Below, one piece after another: positions 24,559 through 32,683 of a DNA stretch of 47,578 nucleotides. Each line of letters opens with the position of its first letter. Positions within the stretch are counted from its first letter, which is position 1. The translations under genes and the position numbers were made by a program. This DNA comes from Gemmatimonadaceae bacterium (GTDB lineage Bacteria; Gemmatimonadota; Gemmatimonadetes; Gemmatimonadales; Gemmatimonadaceae), in contig JAIETI010000053.1 of NCBI GenBank assembly GCA_019745365.1, positions 1 through 47,578 of the forward strand, in the 5' to 3' direction. The notes beneath the pieces are model-generated. The model was given only the letters and a program-made list of their open reading frames with translations. It made no database searches and was not told the origin of the DNA.

Positions 24559-25601
24559 TCGTCCTCGGGATCGAATCCTCATGCGACGAGACCTCGGCGG
24601 CGATCGTCGAAGGGGACGCCTCGCAGGCCACGCTCCGCAGCTGCGTGATCCTCTCGCAGGACGTGCATCGCGTGTTCGGTGGCGTGGTGCCGGAGATCGC
24701 GAGCCGCGCGCACCTGGCGAGTCTCGTGCCCGTCACGCAGCGGGCGCTCGCCGATGCCGCGTTGACGCTCGACGACATCGACGCGATCGCGGTGACGCAC
24801 GCGCCAGGGCTCGTCGGCGCGCTCCTCGTGGGGGTGAGCTTCGCGAACGGTCTCGCGCTCGCGCACAACCGCCCCGTGCTCGGCGTGCATCACCTCGAGG
24901 GGCACCTCTTCGCGACCACGCTCGAGCAGGCGGACGCGGAGCCGCCGTTCACCGCCCTCCTCGTGAGTGGCGGACACACTCTGCTCCTCGACGTCGCAGC
25001 GTGGGGGGAGTATCGCCTGCTCGGCAGCACACGCGACGACGCCGCCGGCGAGGCCTTCGACAAGGCCGCGAAACTCCTCGGGCTCGGATACCCTGGCGGG
25101 CGGGCGCTCGAAGCGCTCGCGGCGACCGCGGCACCGCATCCGCTCGCCTTCTCGCCGCCGATGTTGCACGGCGGGCAACGCGCCGGCGACGCGGACTATC
25201 TCGATGTGTCGTTCAGCGGGCTGAAGACCGCCGTGCTGCGCGAGGTGCGCGCACGGGAAGCGGACGGCACCATCGACGTGATGCGCGCCCCGATCGCGGC
25301 CGCGTTCCAGTCGGCGCTCATCGAGACGCTCGTCGCCAAGACGCTCCGTGCGGCCGCGTTGCACCACCGCACGCGCATCGTGCTCGGTGGCGGTGTGGCG
25401 TGCAATCAGGCGCTGCAGGGCGCGATGCGGCGTGCCGGCGCGAGCCGCGGCATCACGGTGTTCGCCCCCTCGCCGCGCTTCGCCACTGATAACGCGGCGA
25501 TGATCGCCCGCGCCGGACTCTTCCGCCTCGCCCGAGGCGAACGGAGCACGCACGCGCTGAGTGCCTTCGCCTCGCTCCCGCTTCCCGGACTCGTCGAGTA
25601 G
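24555..25601 (+). CDS. tsaD: tRNA threonylcarbamoyladenosine synthase subunit TsaD
   Basis: The 348-residue protein completes t6A37 in ANN-decoding tRNAs together with TsaB, TsaE and TsaC. Motifs: MIVLGIESSCDETSAAIV, the VVPEIASRAHL segment, the metal-binding HHLEGHLFA, SGGHTLLL, the GEAFDKAAKLLGLGYPGG nucleotide loop, LGGGVACNQALQ and the late FATDNAAMIA aspartate. GTG 24555 overlaps the YbbR gene's stop. Confidence 0.97.
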   Translation: MIVLGIESSCDETSAAIVEGDASQATLRSCVILSQDVHRVFGGVVPEIASRAHLASLVPVTQRALADAALTLDDIDAIAVTHAPGLVGALLVGVSFANGLALAHNRPVLGVHHLEGHLFATTLEQADAEPPFTALLVSGGHTLLLDVAAWGEYRLLGSTRDDAAGEAFDKAAKLLGLGYPGGRALEALAATAAPHPLAFSPPMLHGGQRAGDADYLDVSFSGLKTAVLREVRAREADGTIDVMRAPIAAAFQSALIETLVAKTLRAAALHHRTRIVLGGGVACNQALQGAMRRAGASRGITVFAPSPRFATDNAAMIARAGLFRLARGERSTHALSAFASLPLPGLVE

Positions 25602-25604
25602 CTT
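25599..25604 (+). promoter_or_regulatory. Possible -10 element at the lgt start
   Basis: TAGCTT ends 6 bases before the lgt ATG, the same spacing as at 3953 and 34306. The first three bases are the tsaD stop codon, so the match is partly forced by coding and may be accidental. Confidence 0.2.
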
Positions 25605-25610
25605 CCGCGA

Positions 25611-26456
25611 ATGCCTCCTGAGTTTCCCGGCTTCGTCCACGTCCCCTTTGCGTATCCGCTCGGCCCGTTGGAGATCACGGGCTTCGGCATCGCGATGCTC
25701 CTGGCCTTCGTCATCGCACAGACCGTGTCGCAAGCGGAGCTGACGCGCCGCGGACACGACCCCGAGGTGATGGGGGACGTGATCGTGGGTGCGGTGATCG
25801 GTGGCCTGGCCGGCGCGAAGATCTACTACGCGGTACTCATGCACGATCCGTCGGCGCTGTTCAATCGCGCGGGCTTCGTCTTCTGGGGCGGCCTCATCGG
25901 TGGCATCCTCGTCACCGCGGCGGTGATCCGCTATAAGAAACTCCCGTTCACGCGCATCTCGGATGTGTCCGCGCCCGCGATCGCGGCCGCGTACGCCGTG
26001 GGGCGGAGCGGATGCTGGGCGGTGGGCGACGACTACGGTCGTCCGTGGGACGGCCCCCTAGCCGTGAGCTTCCCGCAGGGAGCACCCGCGAGCACGGTGG
26101 GCAACCTCATCTCGCAGTTCGGCGCGAAGTCACTCGAAGGACGGCCACTCTCCGAAATCGTCGCCGTCTATCCGACCCAGCTCTTCGAAGTGGTCATGGG
26201 ACTCATCATGTTCGCCGTGCTCTGGCGGCTCCGCGACCACAAGCACGCCGAGGGGTGGCTCTTCGGTGCGTACTGCGTGGCCGCGGGCATGGAGCGCTTC
26301 ATCGTCGAGTTCTGGCGCGCGAAGGACGATCGCTTCTTCGGCACGCTCACGATGGCGCAGGTGATCGCGCTCGCGTTCATCGCCGGCGGGGTAGTGTGGA
26401 TGCAGCTGCGGCGCGAGGTGCGCCCCGGCGCACCCGGGATCATGCGCGCGGCCTGA
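25611..26456 (+). CDS. lgt: Prolipoprotein diacylglyceryl transferase (divergent group)
   Basis: The 281-residue protein has seven or so membrane helices and the Lgt layout: an N-terminal FGIAMLLAFVIAQ helix, FWGGLIGGILV, the AVGRSGCWAVGDDYGRP region, VYPTQLFEVVMGL and the late ERFIVEFWRAKDDRF. It attaches diacylglycerol to the lipobox cysteine of prolipoproteins, and the window holds a likely substrate, the RCC1 lipoprotein. The usual GRxGNFINGE signature is altered: Asn and the Gly-Glu end are replaced (GRSGC, VGDD), as in a divergent Lgt group that I recall from Bacteroidota-like bacteria. It follows tsaD by 9 bases and meets the convergent UPF0316 gene 10 bases later with no terminator seen. 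Confidence 0.8.
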   Translation: MPPEFPGFVHVPFAYPLGPLEITGFGIAMLLAFVIAQTVSQAELTRRGHDPEVMGDVIVGAVIGGLAGAKIYYAVLMHDPSALFNRAGFVFWGGLIGGILVTAAVIRYKKLPFTRISDVSAPAIAAAYAVGRSGCWAVGDDYGRPWDGPLAVSFPQGAPASTVGNLISQFGAKSLEGRPLSEIVAVYPTQLFEVVMGLIMFAVLWRLRDHKHAEGWLFGAYCVAAGMERFIVEFWRAKDDRFFGTLTMAQVIALAFIAGGVVWMQLRREVRPGAPGIMRAA

Positions 26457-26466
26457 GCCGCGCGCG

Positions 26467-27030
26467 CTACGTCGACTTCGTCCCGAACGGGGCGCTGATA
26501 CTCCACTCGCGGGTCACGACTTTCCCGCCGCGCATCATCCGCGGTTCCTCGACCGTGACGAACGCCTTGTCGTCGTAGCGATCGACGATCGCCATCACGT
26601 CATCGAGGTGGGCGCGCTGCACGACGACGTGCACCATCTCCACGCGCCCTTCCTTGCCGAAGCCGGCGAACTCGGTCACGCCGTGCCCCGCCTCGCGCAG
26701 TGCCTCGGCGATCTCCACGCCGCCGTGCGGCGAGAAGATGCGCACGGTCGAGAGGCCATAGGCGAGCATCCGCTCGATCGTCACGCCGACGAAGGTGCCC
26801 GTCGCGTAGCCACCGGCATAGCCGAGCACGTGGATCCCGCTGTCGAGATGCTTGATCGCGCTGCCCACGGCGAAGATCCAGATCATCGCCTGCACGAAGC
26901 CGAGGATCGCGGCGATCCCGCGCTTGCCGCGCACGGCGAAGAGCACGCGGAGCGTGTCGCAGGAGACATCGACGATGCGCGCGGCGAAGATCAGCAGCGC
27001 GCCCCAAGGCGAGGCGAAGAGAGCGTCCAC
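26467..27030 (-). CDS. UPF0316 / DUF2179-type membrane protein
   Basis: The 187-residue protein has three N-terminal membrane helices (ALLIFAARIVDVSCDTLRVLF, ILGFVQAMIWIFAVGSAI, YAGGYATGTFVGVTIE) and a cytosolic C-terminal DUF2179-like alpha/beta domain (GGVEIAEALREAGHGVTEFA, DDKAFVTVEEPR). This is the UPF0316 layout, whose function is unknown. The start is GTG 27030 (codon 27030-27028) with no Shine-Dalgarno. It lies 35 bases after the FTR1 gene in the same direction and may be co-transcribed with it. Confidence 0.8.
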   Translation of the reverse strand: MDALFASPWGALLIFAARIVDVSCDTLRVLFAVRGKRGIAAILGFVQAMIWIFAVGSAIKHLDSGIHVLGYAGGYATGTFVGVTIERMLAYGLSTVRIFSPHGGVEIAEALREAGHGVTEFAGFGKEGRVEMVHVVVQRAHLDDVMAIVDRYDDKAFVTVEEPRMMRGGKVVTREWSISAPFGTKST

Positions 27031-27065
27031 GGTGAGCAGGGAGGGAGGGGACCCGCTCCCTGAAG

Positions 27066-29051
27066 TTACACGCGTGGCGTCCGGGGGACGGGGTGGTCGT
27101 GCGCGGTCGCGTCGGCCTCGTGCTCGTGGATCTCGGCCTGCAGCTCGTCCACGCGGTCCTGCAGGCGCGTGGCCGTCGCCTGGAGCTCGGCGAGTCGTGC
27201 CGCGACCTCCGGCGGGATGACCGGCGCCTCGACCTCCTCGGCGACCTCAGGGGTGAGCGTCTTCCATAGGGCCCAGAGCAGGAGCGCGACGAGCACACCC
27301 TGACCGAGGAGCGTCTCGACCGTCGGGAAGATCCCGAGCGCGTCGATGTGCGGCACCCCGGGGACCGGGGTGATCGGGATCGCATTCCCTTCCTGCAACT
27401 CGCGCAGCCCCTTCCCCATGAACACGAAGGCCATGTAGTAGAGCAGCCCGCTGGTGACGGCGAAGAACGGGCGGAGGGGGAGCCGGATACCGAAGCGATA
27501 GAAGAGCGTGAAGATCACCGCGAGGGCGGCGAAGCCAGCGAACATCCCACCAGTGACCGGGGTCCCGGTGCCGGGACGCGAGTAGAGCACCTGATAGAAG
27601 AGCGCCGTCTCGGCCCCTTCGCGGAAGACCGCGAGGAACGCGGTGATCGCGAGCGCGAACGAGCCGCCATGCGAGAGCGCGGCGCCGACCTTCTCCTTGA
27701 TGAAGCGCTGCCACTTGGCGGCCTCGACCTTCGAGAGCAGCCAATACGAGATGGAGAAGAGGACGGCCACAGCCACGAGCATCGTGCCGCCTTCGATGAT
27801 CTCGCGGCCGGCGGGGACAGCCTTGAGGACCGTGGAGAGGACGACGGCAAGCGCCGCGCTGGCCACGAGTCCGGCGCCCACACCGAACCAGACATCACGG
27901 AGGCGGTGGCGATTCCCGGTCTTCACGAGGAAGGCGACGATGGCGCCGATGACGAGGATCGCCTCGAACCCTTCGCGGAGGATGATGAGGAAGCTTTCGA
28001 AGAACGCGCCCCACCCGCTCGCGGCGGTCTCCGTCAGTTCGAGGATCGAGGGCATGCCGCGCTCGATGCGGTCGCGTGCCTCAGCCGCGGCGCGGAGGTC
28101 GCCGGCCCGCGCGGCGCCCTTGAACTCACCGAAGTGGCGTTCCATCGCGGCGACGAGGTTCGGGTCGCGCGCGCGCGCCGGCCCCTCGAGCGGTTCGAAG
28201 GCGAGATAGGCGTCGAAGGCGAGATCGCCGGCCTCGGCGGCGCGTCCCTCGCGGGCGCGCGCCAGCGCGTCGTCGAGCAGCCGGACCACGGCGCGCGCCG
28301 CGTCGCGCGGGGCACTCGCGCTCGGCGTTGCGGCGACCATCGCCTGCTCGTTGGCGGCGGTGCTGCGGGCCGCCGCGATGAGCTGCGCCGGATCTTCCCC
28401 GCGTAGCGTCGCGACGTGCCCGATCACATCCCAGCGTTCGTCCGGGGTGAGCGTGGCGGCGAAGCCGGCCATCGCCGTGCCCTGCACACCGACCGAGATG
28501 ATGCGGTATTGCAAGGCGGGCGAGACCCCAGCCATCACATCCGCGTGCCCGATCGCCGGCGGCGTGGGGTTCAGGCCGCGCGCGGCAGGGCCGTCGCCCG
28601 CGCCCGTGCTGCCATGACACGCGCCGCAGTGCATCGCATAGAGGCGCGCACCATTCCGTGCATCGAGCACGCGGCTGGGCAGGTCGAGCGCTCCCGCCGT
28701 GCCGAGCGCGCGGGTGAAGCGTTGATGCAACTGCGCGAGCTCCGCGGGCGGGATCCGGAGGCGGACGCCGTTCGCGAGCGAATCGACGAGGGCGCGGGTC
28801 AGCAGTGCGGTCGGCGATGCGACGCGCTTAGCGACCTCGCGCGCATCGGCGAGGAAGGAGCTGGCTTCGTCGAGCTCGAGCGCCGAGAGGAGGCGCCCGT
28901 TCGCGTCGATGGCCTTGCCGTATTCCTCGACGGCAACGCCGACGATGGCCGCGAGCCGCTTCTCCGCCGTTTCTTGTGGCGGAGGAGCAGCGGCCGCAGG
29001 GGCCAGAGACAAAGAAAGCGCGACGAGCGCGCGGTTGAGAACGATTCTCAT
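27066..29051 (-). CDS. Cytochrome c-FTR1 fusion, high-affinity iron permease
   Basis: The 661-residue protein starts at ATG 29051 with the signal MRIVLNRALVALSLSL...AAAA. A helical segment is followed by a c-type cytochrome domain with haem motif CGACH (residues 142-146) and likely axial Met194 in GTAMAGF. A second helical periplasmic region (about 250-340) precedes the FTR1 permease, about seven membrane helices with both iron motifs: REGFE (359-363) and REGAE (477-481). The tail is a coiled coil ending in a His-rich stretch. FTR1 moves Fe(III) inward; in yeast it needs an oxidase, and the fused cytochrome could pass electrons for iron oxidation (inference). A GTG at 29087 would add 12 residues before the signal. 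A Fur-like dyad covers the first codons. Confidence 0.88.
   Translation of the reverse strand: MRIVLNRALVALSLSLAPAAAAPPPQETAEKRLAAIVGVAVEEYGKAIDANGRLLSALELDEASSFLADAREVAKRVASPTALLTRALVDSLANGVRLRIPPAELAQLHQRFTRALGTAGALDLPSRVLDARNGARLYAMHCGACHGSTGAGDGPAARGLNPTPPAIGHADVMAGVSPALQYRIISVGVQGTAMAGFAATLTPDERWDVIGHVATLRGEDPAQLIAAARSTAANEQAMVAATPSASAPRDAARAVVRLLDDALARAREGRAAEAGDLAFDAYLAFEPLEGPARARDPNLVAAMERHFGEFKGAARAGDLRAAAEARDRIERGMPSILELTETAASGWGAFFESFLIILREGFEAILVIGAIVAFLVKTGNRHRLRDVWFGVGAGLVASAALAVVLSTVLKAVPAGREIIEGGTMLVAVAVLFSISYWLLSKVEAAKWQRFIKEKVGAALSHGGSFALAITAFLAVFREGAETALFYQVLYSRPGTGTPVTGGMFAGFAALAVIFTLFYRFGIRLPLRPFFAVTSGLLYYMAFVFMGKGLRELQEGNAIPITPVPGVPHIDALGIFPTVETLLGQGVLVALLLWALWKTLTPEVAEEVEAPVIPPEVAARLAELQATATRLQDRVDELQAEIHEHEADATAHDHPVPRTPRV
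29036..29050 (-). promoter_or_regulatory. Fur-like box over the start codon of the iron permease
   Basis: TGAGAACGATTCTCA is a 7-1-7 inverted repeat with a single mismatch next to the centre. It matches the TGATAATnATTATCA Fur form at most positions, with GC-richer bases. It overlaps the first five codons of the FTR1 gene from start 29051. A repressor bound here would block transcription or initiation when iron is plentiful. The box lies in coding sequence, so chance cannot be excluded. Confidence 0.55.
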
Positions 29052-29099
29052 TTGATTGTCGAAGACTCCGAGAAGTCTATCCGACACCCTCGTCCAGCG

Positions 29100-29480
29100 C
29101 TACCGCTCCAAGACGCAGACGGCGCCCGCCGTCGTATCCGTGTGCGTCAGCGTGAGCCACACCTGAGCGACACCAAGCTCCGCCGCCCGCGCCTCGGCCC
29201 GCCCCGTGAACGCGAGCAGTGGCGTCGCGTTCGCGCGCGGGACCACCTCGATCTCCTTCCACCCGATCAGCCGCGCCTCCTCACTCCCCGCCAACGCCTT
29301 GAACGCCGCCTCCTTCGCCGCAAAGCGCGCGGCCAGGTGCATCGCCGGACGCGCTCGCGCGGTCGCGTACGCCACCTCCGCTTCCGTGAACAGCCGCTCG
29401 AGCACGCGCTGCTCCGAGCGCTGCAGCATCCCCTCGATCCGCGCGATCTCCACGAGATCCATCCCGACGCCGACGATCAT
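29100..29480 (-). CDS. acpS: Holo-[acyl-carrier-protein] synthase
   Basis: The 126-residue protein transfers phosphopantetheine from CoA to acyl carrier protein. The AcpS motifs are intact: MIVGVGMDLVEIARIEGML with the metal Asp, RFAAKEAAFKAL with the metal Glu, and the C-terminal VWLTLTHTDTTAGAV. The ATG at 29480 lies 4 bases after the stop of the M14 peptidase gene. A 48-base gap holding the likely control region separates it from the FTR1 gene. Confidence 0.95.
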   Translation of the reverse strand: MIVGVGMDLVEIARIEGMLQRSEQRVLERLFTEAEVAYATARARPAMHLAARFAAKEAAFKALAGSEEARLIGWKEIEVVPRANATPLLAFTGRAEARAAELGVAQVWLTLTHTDTTAGAVCVLER

Positions 29481-29484
29481 CCGC

Positions 29485-32094
29485 TCACCTCGCCACGAAG
29501 AGCTTGAGCCGCGCGCTCCCTGCGGCACTGGTCGCCACCACGAGATACACCCCGTTGGGGATCGCGAGCGTCCGCACCGGCCACACCACGCGGTCACTCC
29601 CGCCCGCGACCGCGCTCTTCCACACCAATCGCCCCGCGGCGTCGTAGATGAAGACCGTCCCATCGGTCCCCGTCCAGGGCCAGACGAAGCCGACGTCGTC
29701 GCCGCGCACCGGATTGGCCGTCGCCGCGAGCGAGGCGCTCGCCGCGCTCGGCCCTCCCTCCTCGACCTGCGCGACCACACTGATCTCATCGAGCCAGAGC
29801 GGAAGCCCCTCCATCACCCACCCGATCTGGATCGTGCGGCCCCGCACACCGCCGATCTTGATGTCCATGGGATAGAACAGCGGCGCGGAGCCAGTCAACA
29901 GCTCGACGTCACGCCACGTCACGCCGCCATCGGCCGTGAGCCGCACGCGCGCGAGCGGCGTGCCGTTGAAACCGTCGCCCTGGTGTCGCGTCCAGAAGAG
30001 GAGCGAGACGGTATCACTCGTGATCGGCACCGCGATCGGAGGCGTGCGCAGCTCGCCGCGTGTCCCCGTCCACGCCGTGCCTTCCACCGCGAGTTGGGTC
30101 GTCGTCGTCACCCCCACCGCGAGCCACCCGGTGCGCTCGGCCGGCTCGGCACCGTTCCGCGCCAAGAGCCGCCATGTCCCCTTCGCCCCACCTGCGTCGA
30201 CCTTCAGGACATTCGCCCGCTCGCGCGGCGAGCTCACCCACCGCCGCTGGAAGGCGCCGCCGCCCACCGTGTCGACGACCATGGCGAGCGGCGAACCGTC
30301 GACGGTGACCGACGGCGTCACGCCGCGCGACGTCCGTACGCGCACCATCGGCGAGACCGCCTCGATCGCGAGCGCGCCCGCACGCGACAGCGTCGTCGGA
30401 CTGCGATACGCGACCGGGTCGCGCGCCGACTCGATGAGGTCGAGCGCGAAGGGGAGATTGTCGAGGAAGGTGCGCTGGATGAAGGTCTCGTCATCCGGCG
30501 CCTCGAACCCGTAGTACTGCCCGTCGCGATACCCGCTCGTGAGCTCCGGCGTGAACGAGATCGCGTTCGGCGCCGCGGCGGCGTGCGTCATGAAATCGCC
30601 GTTCACCGTGTAGAGCATCCACGCGGTGGTCGGCGAGTACCCGCGCCGCGAGGACCCGAACGTGCCGTCCACGACGGCGGGTGCCAGGTTGGTCCCCGCG
30701 AGCGCGCGGTACACGCTCAGATCGGCCGAGAGCTCGCCGTAGCGCACGCCGGGCGGATAGAGCAGGAGCCCCGCGAAGGTGTGATACGACACCGACACCG
30801 CCGGTGGGAACTGCGCGTGGAACCGTTCGATCGCCTGCGTCTCGGGTTCACTCGCCGGTGCGGGCCCGCGGTAGATCTCGCTCGACGCCGTCGGTGACGA
30901 GCCGGCGTTGTCGATCCCCCAGGCGGTCGTGTGATTGCGGTTGAGATCGACGCCGACCACCGCGCCCTGTGCGTTCCGCGCGCGGTTCTTCCGCCAGAGT
31001 CGGTTCGACGTGAAGGTGAACTGATAGCCGTCCGGGTTCGCGACGGGGAGGATCCAGATGTCGCGGGTGCGCGTGAGCGAATCGATGCGCGCGTCCGTGG
31101 CCGTCGCGAGCCGCGCGAGCAGCCGCAACGCCATCTCCGTCGCCATCCATTCGCGCGCGTGGTAGGTCGCCATCAGCAGCACGTTGGGGCGTGCCGCACT
31201 CTCGTCGCGGGGGCCGACTTTGACCATGAGCAGCGGCCGCCCCTCCACACTCCGCCCGATGGTGTCGAGTCGCACGCGGGCATTGTTGCGCGCGAGCGAG
31301 TCGAGGTACGCCGCCACGCCCCGCACGGGATCGTCGAACGGGCGATACACACGCGGCGTGCCGCCCACCTGTGCGGCAACCCCAGCGGCACGTCCCGCGA
31401 CCGCGATCAGCTCCGTGCGCCAGCCGCGCGCCTCCAACCGCGCCCGCTCGGCCGGGTCGGCGACGACGAGCGCCCCGGCGGGCGCGATCGCCACGACGTC
31501 GAAACCGGCGCGTTGGAGCGAGTCGACCGGGACCCGCGGCACGCGAAAGGTGAGATGCTGTGCCGCCAACGGCTGCACCATCGTCAGCGCGACGAGTCCG
31601 AAGCGCAGCAATCGACGCCACCGCGCACTCGGCGCCACGGGTGGCGCCGCGCGATGCGCGACGATCTCTTCCCACCAATCGTCGGCCGCGTGCGCGACCC
31701 GGGTCATCGCATCGCACCAACCCCGCCATGCCGCGTCGCGCTCTGGCGGCATCGCCGCGTGGAACGCCTGCGCCGCGTGCGCGAGCTCGTCGAGCGCGCG
31801 CCAGAGCGGTGTCGCGAGTGCGTCGAGCGCCGCGCGCGCGGCGCGGCGATCGCCCTCGGTCCCCAACGCGCGACGGTGCACGACGGCGTCGATCGCGTCG
31901 TGCCACGCATGACGCAAGCGCTCCGCGCCGAGGGCAGTGACGCGCGACTCCGGCTGCTGCACGCGGTGCGCCGCTTTCAACGCCTCGAGCAGCGGCTGTG
32001 CGACCAGCGTGTGCTCCGCGTCGGTGCTCCACCGTGCGGTGCAGAGCCCGCGCAGGGAACGCGTGAACTCCGGGAGCGTCTCGCGCTCAGGCAT
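29485..32094 (-). CDS. M14 zinc carboxypeptidase with T9SS-like tail, fused to an unknown N-terminal domain
   Basis: The frame from ATG 32094 encodes 869 residues. Residues 1-152 are a soluble, helical region I do not recognise. Residues about 153-179 look like a signal peptide (RWRRLLRFGLVALTMVQPLAAQ). The M14 domain has zinc ligands H312 and E315 (TYHAREWMATE) and H438 (VSYHTF), a substrate motif VDLNRNHTTAW, and catalytic E517 in FTPELTSG. An Ig-like/jelly-roll region follows. The last 75 residues (from about 795) have the form of type IX secretion type A tails: NPVRGD near the start, VFIYDAAGRLV, IPNGVYLV, and a final LKLFVAR strand. A GTG at 31638 (residue 153) would give an ordinary secreted peptidase, leaving the upstream stretch unexplained. 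The 32094 start overlaps the CYTH gene's end, which supports the long form. Confidence 0.78.
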   Translation of the reverse strand: MPERETLPEFTRSLRGLCTARWSTDAEHTLVAQPLLEALKAAHRVQQPESRVTALGAERLRHAWHDAIDAVVHRRALGTEGDRRAARAALDALATPLWRALDELAHAAQAFHAAMPPERDAAWRGWCDAMTRVAHAADDWWEEIVAHRAAPPVAPSARWRRLLRFGLVALTMVQPLAAQHLTFRVPRVPVDSLQRAGFDVVAIAPAGALVVADPAERARLEARGWRTELIAVAGRAAGVAAQVGGTPRVYRPFDDPVRGVAAYLDSLARNNARVRLDTIGRSVEGRPLLMVKVGPRDESAARPNVLLMATYHAREWMATEMALRLLARLATATDARIDSLTRTRDIWILPVANPDGYQFTFTSNRLWRKNRARNAQGAVVGVDLNRNHTTAWGIDNAGSSPTASSEIYRGPAPASEPETQAIERFHAQFPPAVSVSYHTFAGLLLYPPGVRYGELSADLSVYRALAGTNLAPAVVDGTFGSSRRGYSPTTAWMLYTVNGDFMTHAAAAPNAISFTPELTSGYRDGQYYGFEAPDDETFIQRTFLDNLPFALDLIESARDPVAYRSPTTLSRAGALAIEAVSPMVRVRTSRGVTPSVTVDGSPLAMVVDTVGGGAFQRRWVSSPRERANVLKVDAGGAKGTWRLLARNGAEPAERTGWLAVGVTTTTQLAVEGTAWTGTRGELRTPPIAVPITSDTVSLLFWTRHQGDGFNGTPLARVRLTADGGVTWRDVELLTGSAPLFYPMDIKIGGVRGRTIQIGWVMEGLPLWLDEISVVAQVEEGGPSAASASLAATANPVRGDDVGFVWPWTGTDGTVFIYDAAGRLVWKSAVAGGSDRVVWPVRTLAIPNGVYLVVATSAAGSARLKLFVAR

Positions 32095-32683
32095 CCGGCC
32101 GTGATCGGGAGTAATCGCCCGCCGCTTCGCGCGCGCTCGTCGCGGCGCGCGTCCCGGTCCGCGCTTCGAATCGCTGCGCGAACGCGAGCAGCCGCTCCGT
32201 GGTGAACGCCTCGCGCGGGAGTGCGAGCACGGTGATGGCCGCCTCGATCGCCTCCGGCGACCCTTCGACCTCGACCAGATCATCCATACGCGGATACCGC
32301 TCGAAGCGCACGATCGCGCCGACGCACTCGTACTGTCGGATCTCGCGGTCGATCTCCTTCACCACCTGATAGCCGAGTCGTTCCAGCAAGAGCGCCGTCG
32401 CCGTCGCATCGCCGCACGGGGTGCTGATCTCCTCGCGCACCTTGTACCCCCCTTCGATGCGCGTGGGCCCCTTGAAGTCGAGCACCGCCCGCGCGCCGCT
32501 CGCGTCGCGATACACGCGAAGGCGCAACACGTGGTCGACCGCGGTGAGCGCACGTTCCGCAGAGTCATAGCGTCGATCCTCGAGCGCGCCCGCGAACTGC
32601 AGCGCGCCCCCCGCGCGCTCGACGCGCGCGACCGCGCCCCCCCAGTCGGGGACGGACGCCTTGAGCTCGACCTCAGCTGGCAA
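32087..32683 (-). CDS. CYTH-domain protein (class IV adenylate cyclase / triphosphatase superfamily)
   Basis: The 198-residue protein is a CYTH triphosphate-tunnel enzyme. The metal-binding ExExK motif is at residues 4-8 (EVELK), followed by RLRVYRD, LDFKGPTR, KVREEIST, YQVVKEIDREIRQYE and MDDLVEVEGSPEAIEAAI. CYTH proteins include class IV adenylate cyclases, thiamine triphosphatases and inorganic triphosphatases; the CyaB-like subgroup fits best by pattern, but the substrate is unknown. No ATG or GTG starts near the conserved motif. TTG at 32683 is the likely start, overlapping the HAD gene's end by 11 bases. The longer frame to 32812 reads HAD sequence out of frame. Confidence 0.8.
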   Translation of the reverse strand: MPAEVELKASVPDWGGAVARVERAGGALQFAGALEDRRYDSAERALTAVDHVLRLRVYRDASGARAVLDFKGPTRIEGGYKVREEISTPCGDATATALLLERLGYQVVKEIDREIRQYECVGAIVRFERYPRMDDLVEVEGSPEAIEAAITVLALPREAFTTERLLAFAQRFEARTGTRAATSAREAAGDYSRSRPDA

